DNA of 7,126 bases from Christensenella sp. UBA1224. GTDB taxonomy: Bacteria > Bacillota > Clostridia > Christensenellales > Aristaeellaceae. Position 1 is the first letter of the stretch, and every line of letters starts with the position of its first letter. This document shows positions 5,113 through 7,126 of the stretch, piece after piece. The notes under the pieces were generated by a model that saw only the letters and a program-made list of their open reading frames with translations, searched no databases and had not been told where the DNA came from. The position numbers were made by a program, and so were the translations under genes. The stretch is from contig DBXA01000069.1 in NCBI GenBank assembly GCA_002309235.1, forward strand, positions 4,062 to 11,187, given 5' to 3'.

Positions 5113-6771
5113 TCATTCGATCCCCATGGTACGGTTATAGGCAGCCTGATCCATCTCAAGCAGTTCCTGGCTGCCGAGACCGATGAGCTCAGCCTGGAAG
5201 TTGGCCCATACGGCGTCGTCATAGATATCGATCTGGCCGGTGACAGCCTGCGCGCAGAAGGTGTTCACATGACTGTCGATGGCGGTGCGGACGTTTGCCC
5301 ATTCTTCCTGCTCGTCGATGGAGTAGATGATCTTGGCAACGTACTCATCCGGCACATAGTCGACCTGCTTGGCGACTGCCAGAGCGTTCTTGAACTCGTT
5401 GTTGGCTTCGTTTCCATCCCAGGCGAAGCGGCTGTTGGTGTTCTCCCAGTCGATGGAGCCGAAGATGGAATCCTGTCCCAGTATTGAAGCAGTCGGTACG
5501 CCCCATACGGACTGGAGCTGTACGAAGTACGCGCTCATGCCGATGGACTCGTACATGGATACATCGTCCTCACTGGCGAACTTCCAGTCAACATCGGGCT
5601 GGCCCCAGCGGTTGACGAGGCTGTACCACTGTTCGGCGTTGTAGGCATCCATCATGCGGAAGATGGCTTCCGGATGCTCGGCGTCAGAGGTGATGCAGCA
5701 GGCGAAGTTGGGGTTCTGCGGGATATAGGTTGCAGATGCGAAGCCATCCGGGCCGGCTACGACCGGGATAGGATTCATGATGGGCATATTCGCGCCGAAG
5801 CCGGAGCAGGAACCGGATACGCCGATACCGACGTACGGGGTCGGAGCAGATACGGAAGCGACATAGTTGGAGTTGTCCTGTGTGAGGGCATAGTCCGGGA
5901 AGAGCTTCTCATCGTACAGCTGACGGACGAATTTGAGGCCTTCACGGAATTCATCCTTCTCATAGGAATGGGAGAGGATGCCGTCTTCGATCTGGAACCA
6001 GGAAGAGGTGTTGTCGATGTAGGTGTACATCTTCAGGCACCACTTGATGAGATTCTGCTGCCAGCCGGTACCGCCGGTCAGCGGTACTTCATCGGAAGGA
6101 TCGCCATTGCCGTTGACATCGTTGTCACGGACGCCGCGCAGGTAGGTGAGGAACCACTCCTGGGTCGGGAGATCGCCCGGATCATCCATACCGAGAGCGG
6201 TCACGAAATCCCTGTTGTACCAGGCACGCATGGAATAGAAGTTCGGGAGCGTCCTGTACAGGCTCATCATGCCGTAGTAGTTGCCGTCGAGAGAACGGCC
6301 CATCGCCCACAGGGCTTCGGGGCCTTCAGGGGTCTTGGCGAGGTTCTGGGCATGATAGTAGCTCAGGTTCTCGATGTAATCGTTAAGCGGGATCAGGGCG
6401 CCGGCCTGGCCGTAGGATTCACGGACGGAATCGTTGTTCAGGTCGAAGCCGATCAGCAGGTCGTCAAGCTTCTCGCCGCCGTTGATCTGCAGGCGCAGCT
6501 TGCTGTAGGCATCATCGGCTACGGCGGGATAGAGATCCCAGTCGATGTGGATGCCGGTCAGGTCTTCCAGCAGGGTGACCAGATAGTTCTCACCGTATTC
6601 GTAGGTGGTAACGTTGGTCTGGTTCATCATGCCGACGGTGATGGTGAGGGGCTCGCTTACTACGGGCAGTTCGCCGACGGGGGTCACGATCGGGTCGGTG
6701 ACCTCAGCCAGTGCCGCCGTGCAGCTGATGAGCAGAGCCAGACACAGCATCAGGGAGAGCATTTTTTTCAT
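5113..6771 (-). CDS. extracellular solute-binding protein of a carbohydrate ABC transporter (LipO/YtcQ-like), 552 aa
   Basis: ATG 6771 is preceded by AAGGAGG (6780-6786) at 8 bases. A typical secretion signal has Lys2-Lys3 and a hydrophobic run to about residue 16. Two processing sites are possible: a lipobox-like LISC with Cys17 as lipidation site, or ALA|E after residue 22 for signal peptidase I. The mature protein begins the binding-protein fold near residue 41 (PLTITVGMMN). The 552-residue length suits the large family-1 binding proteins that pair with LplB/LplC-type permeases. DNDVNGNGDPSDE at 216-228 is an EF-hand-like acidic loop expected to bind calcium. It would capture an oligosaccharide or glycoside outside the cell and hand it to the permease encoded just upstream, 61 bases away. 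The ATPase and the other permease are not in the window. The ligand is unknown. Confidence 0.92.
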   Translation of the reverse strand: MKKMLSLMLCLALLISCTAALAEVTDPIVTPVGELPVVSEPLTITVGMMNQTNVTTYEYGENYLVTLLEDLTGIHIDWDLYPAVADDAYSKLRLQINGGEKLDDLLIGFDLNNDSVRESYGQAGALIPLNDYIENLSYYHAQNLAKTPEGPEALWAMGRSLDGNYYGMMSLYRTLPNFYSMRAWYNRDFVTALGMDDPGDLPTQEWFLTYLRGVRDNDVNGNGDPSDEVPLTGGTGWQQNLIKWCLKMYTYIDNTSSWFQIEDGILSHSYEKDEFREGLKFVRQLYDEKLFPDYALTQDNSNYVASVSAPTPYVGIGVSGSCSGFGANMPIMNPIPVVAGPDGFASATYIPQNPNFACCITSDAEHPEAIFRMMDAYNAEQWYSLVNRWGQPDVDWKFASEDDVSMYESIGMSAYFVQLQSVWGVPTASILGQDSIFGSIDWENTNSRFAWDGNEANNEFKNALAVAKQVDYVPDEYVAKIIYSIDEQEEWANVRTAIDSHVNTFCAQAVTGQIDIYDDAVWANFQAELIGLGSQELLEMDQAAYNRTMGIE

Positions 6772-6832
6772 CAGGGGTACCTCCTTGTTTATTATATGTA
6801 ATCAGCAAATGCCGATCGCATCGTATCGAGCG

Positions 6833-7126
6833 TCAGCCCTTGACGGAGCCGAGCATGACGCCTGTCGCGAAGTATTTCTGCACAAAGGGATACACGATCA
6901 GTACGGGAACGGTCGCCACGATGATCAGGCAGTACTTCAGAAGGTCCGCAAGGCCCTGCTTGGCGGCGAGCATCTCCGGATCCATGCCCGAAGCTTCGCT
7001 CAGCGTGTTGCTGATGAGTATCTCGCGCAGGAACAGCTGCAGGGGATACATGGAACGGTCGGAAAGGTAGAGCATCGCGTTGAAATAGGCGTTCCAGTGT
7101 CCGATCGCATAGTACAGGGCGAGCAC
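6833..7126 (-). CDS. carbohydrate ABC transporter permease (LplC/YtcP-like), C-terminal part, cut by window edge
   Basis: Only the last 97 codons are present, and the frame is open to the window end, so the true start lies outside. The fragment carries HWNAYFNAMLYL at residues 10-21. A hydrophobic segment at about 64-81 would be the last membrane helix, and the terminal YPFVQKYFATGVMLGSVKG is very characteristic of LplC/YtcP permeases, the MalG-type partner in this subfamily. The EAA loop that docks the ATPase would lie upstream of the edge. The gene precedes the binding protein by 61 bases on the same strand, with no terminator between them. Together they form a membrane sugar importer. Confidence 0.93.
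   Translation of the reverse strand: MLALYYAIGHWNAYFNAMLYLSDRSMYPLQLFLREILISNTLSEASGMDPEMLAAKQGLADLLKYCLIIVATVPVLIVYPFVQKYFATGVMLGSVKG

Noticed and set aside
6791..6796. Perfect TATAAT on the minus strand just before the binding-protein gene
   Set aside because: No acceptable -35 box lies 16-18 bases upstream, and a start 7 bases downstream would fall in the ribosome site. Read-through from the permease gene is more likely.
5674..6801. 375-codon plus-strand ORF opposite the solute-binding protein
   Set aside because: It is low-complexity (rich in Val, Gly, Ala, Asp), with no motif or ribosome site. The opposite strand encodes a protein with a signal peptide and family features.
1..7126. CRISPR array, insertion sequence or prophage
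   Set aside because: The only tandem repeat (236-313) has units too short and irregular for CRISPR. No transposase, integrase or phage gene is visible.

Overview
The window looks like a chromosomal segment of an anaerobic, probably gut-dwelling member of the Clostridia (Bacillota). This is inferred from strong AGGAGG-type ribosome sites at every gene, a CCA-encoding tRNA-Trp gene, and an LplC/YtcP-style carbohydrate permease next to a large solute-binding protein. Two unknown genes of the URO-D superfamily are also typical of this group. No species can be named from the sequence.

Layout. Positions 1-313 hold no intact gene. On the minus strand there is the decayed 3' half of a four-helix-bundle protein gene with two apparent single-base insertions (43-236). 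It is followed by a tandem set of small hairpins, each ending in CATCAT (236-313). Positions 316-472 form a complete minus-strand tRNA-Trp unit: consensus promoter, tRNA with encoded CCA, and intrinsic terminator. Positions 608-2889 (plus strand) carry two translationally coupled URO-D/MtaA-like proteins. A bidirectional terminator at 2918-2944 separates them from a minus-strand cluster that continues out of the window.

The minus-strand cluster, in transcription order, is: the C-terminal part of a sugar ABC permease (6833-7126, cut by the window edge), a 552-residue extracellular solute-binding protein (5113-6771), an intrinsic terminator (5072-5099), a Gfo/Idh/MocA-family NAD(P)-dependent oxidoreductase (3842-5008), and a sugar isomerase/epimerase-like TIM-barrel protein (2959-3822).

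How the genes may work together. The binding protein and permease would import an oligosaccharide or glycoside. The oxidoreductase and TIM-barrel pair would oxidise and then isomerise, epimerise or eliminate the sugar; the same family pairing occurs in inositol catabolism and in oxidative (3-keto) glycoside cleavage. The convergent URO-D pair resembles cobalamin/corrinoid methyltransferases more than heme enzymes and might act on methylated parts of the substrate. That last link is inference: there is no corrinoid protein or other methyl-transfer partner in the window.
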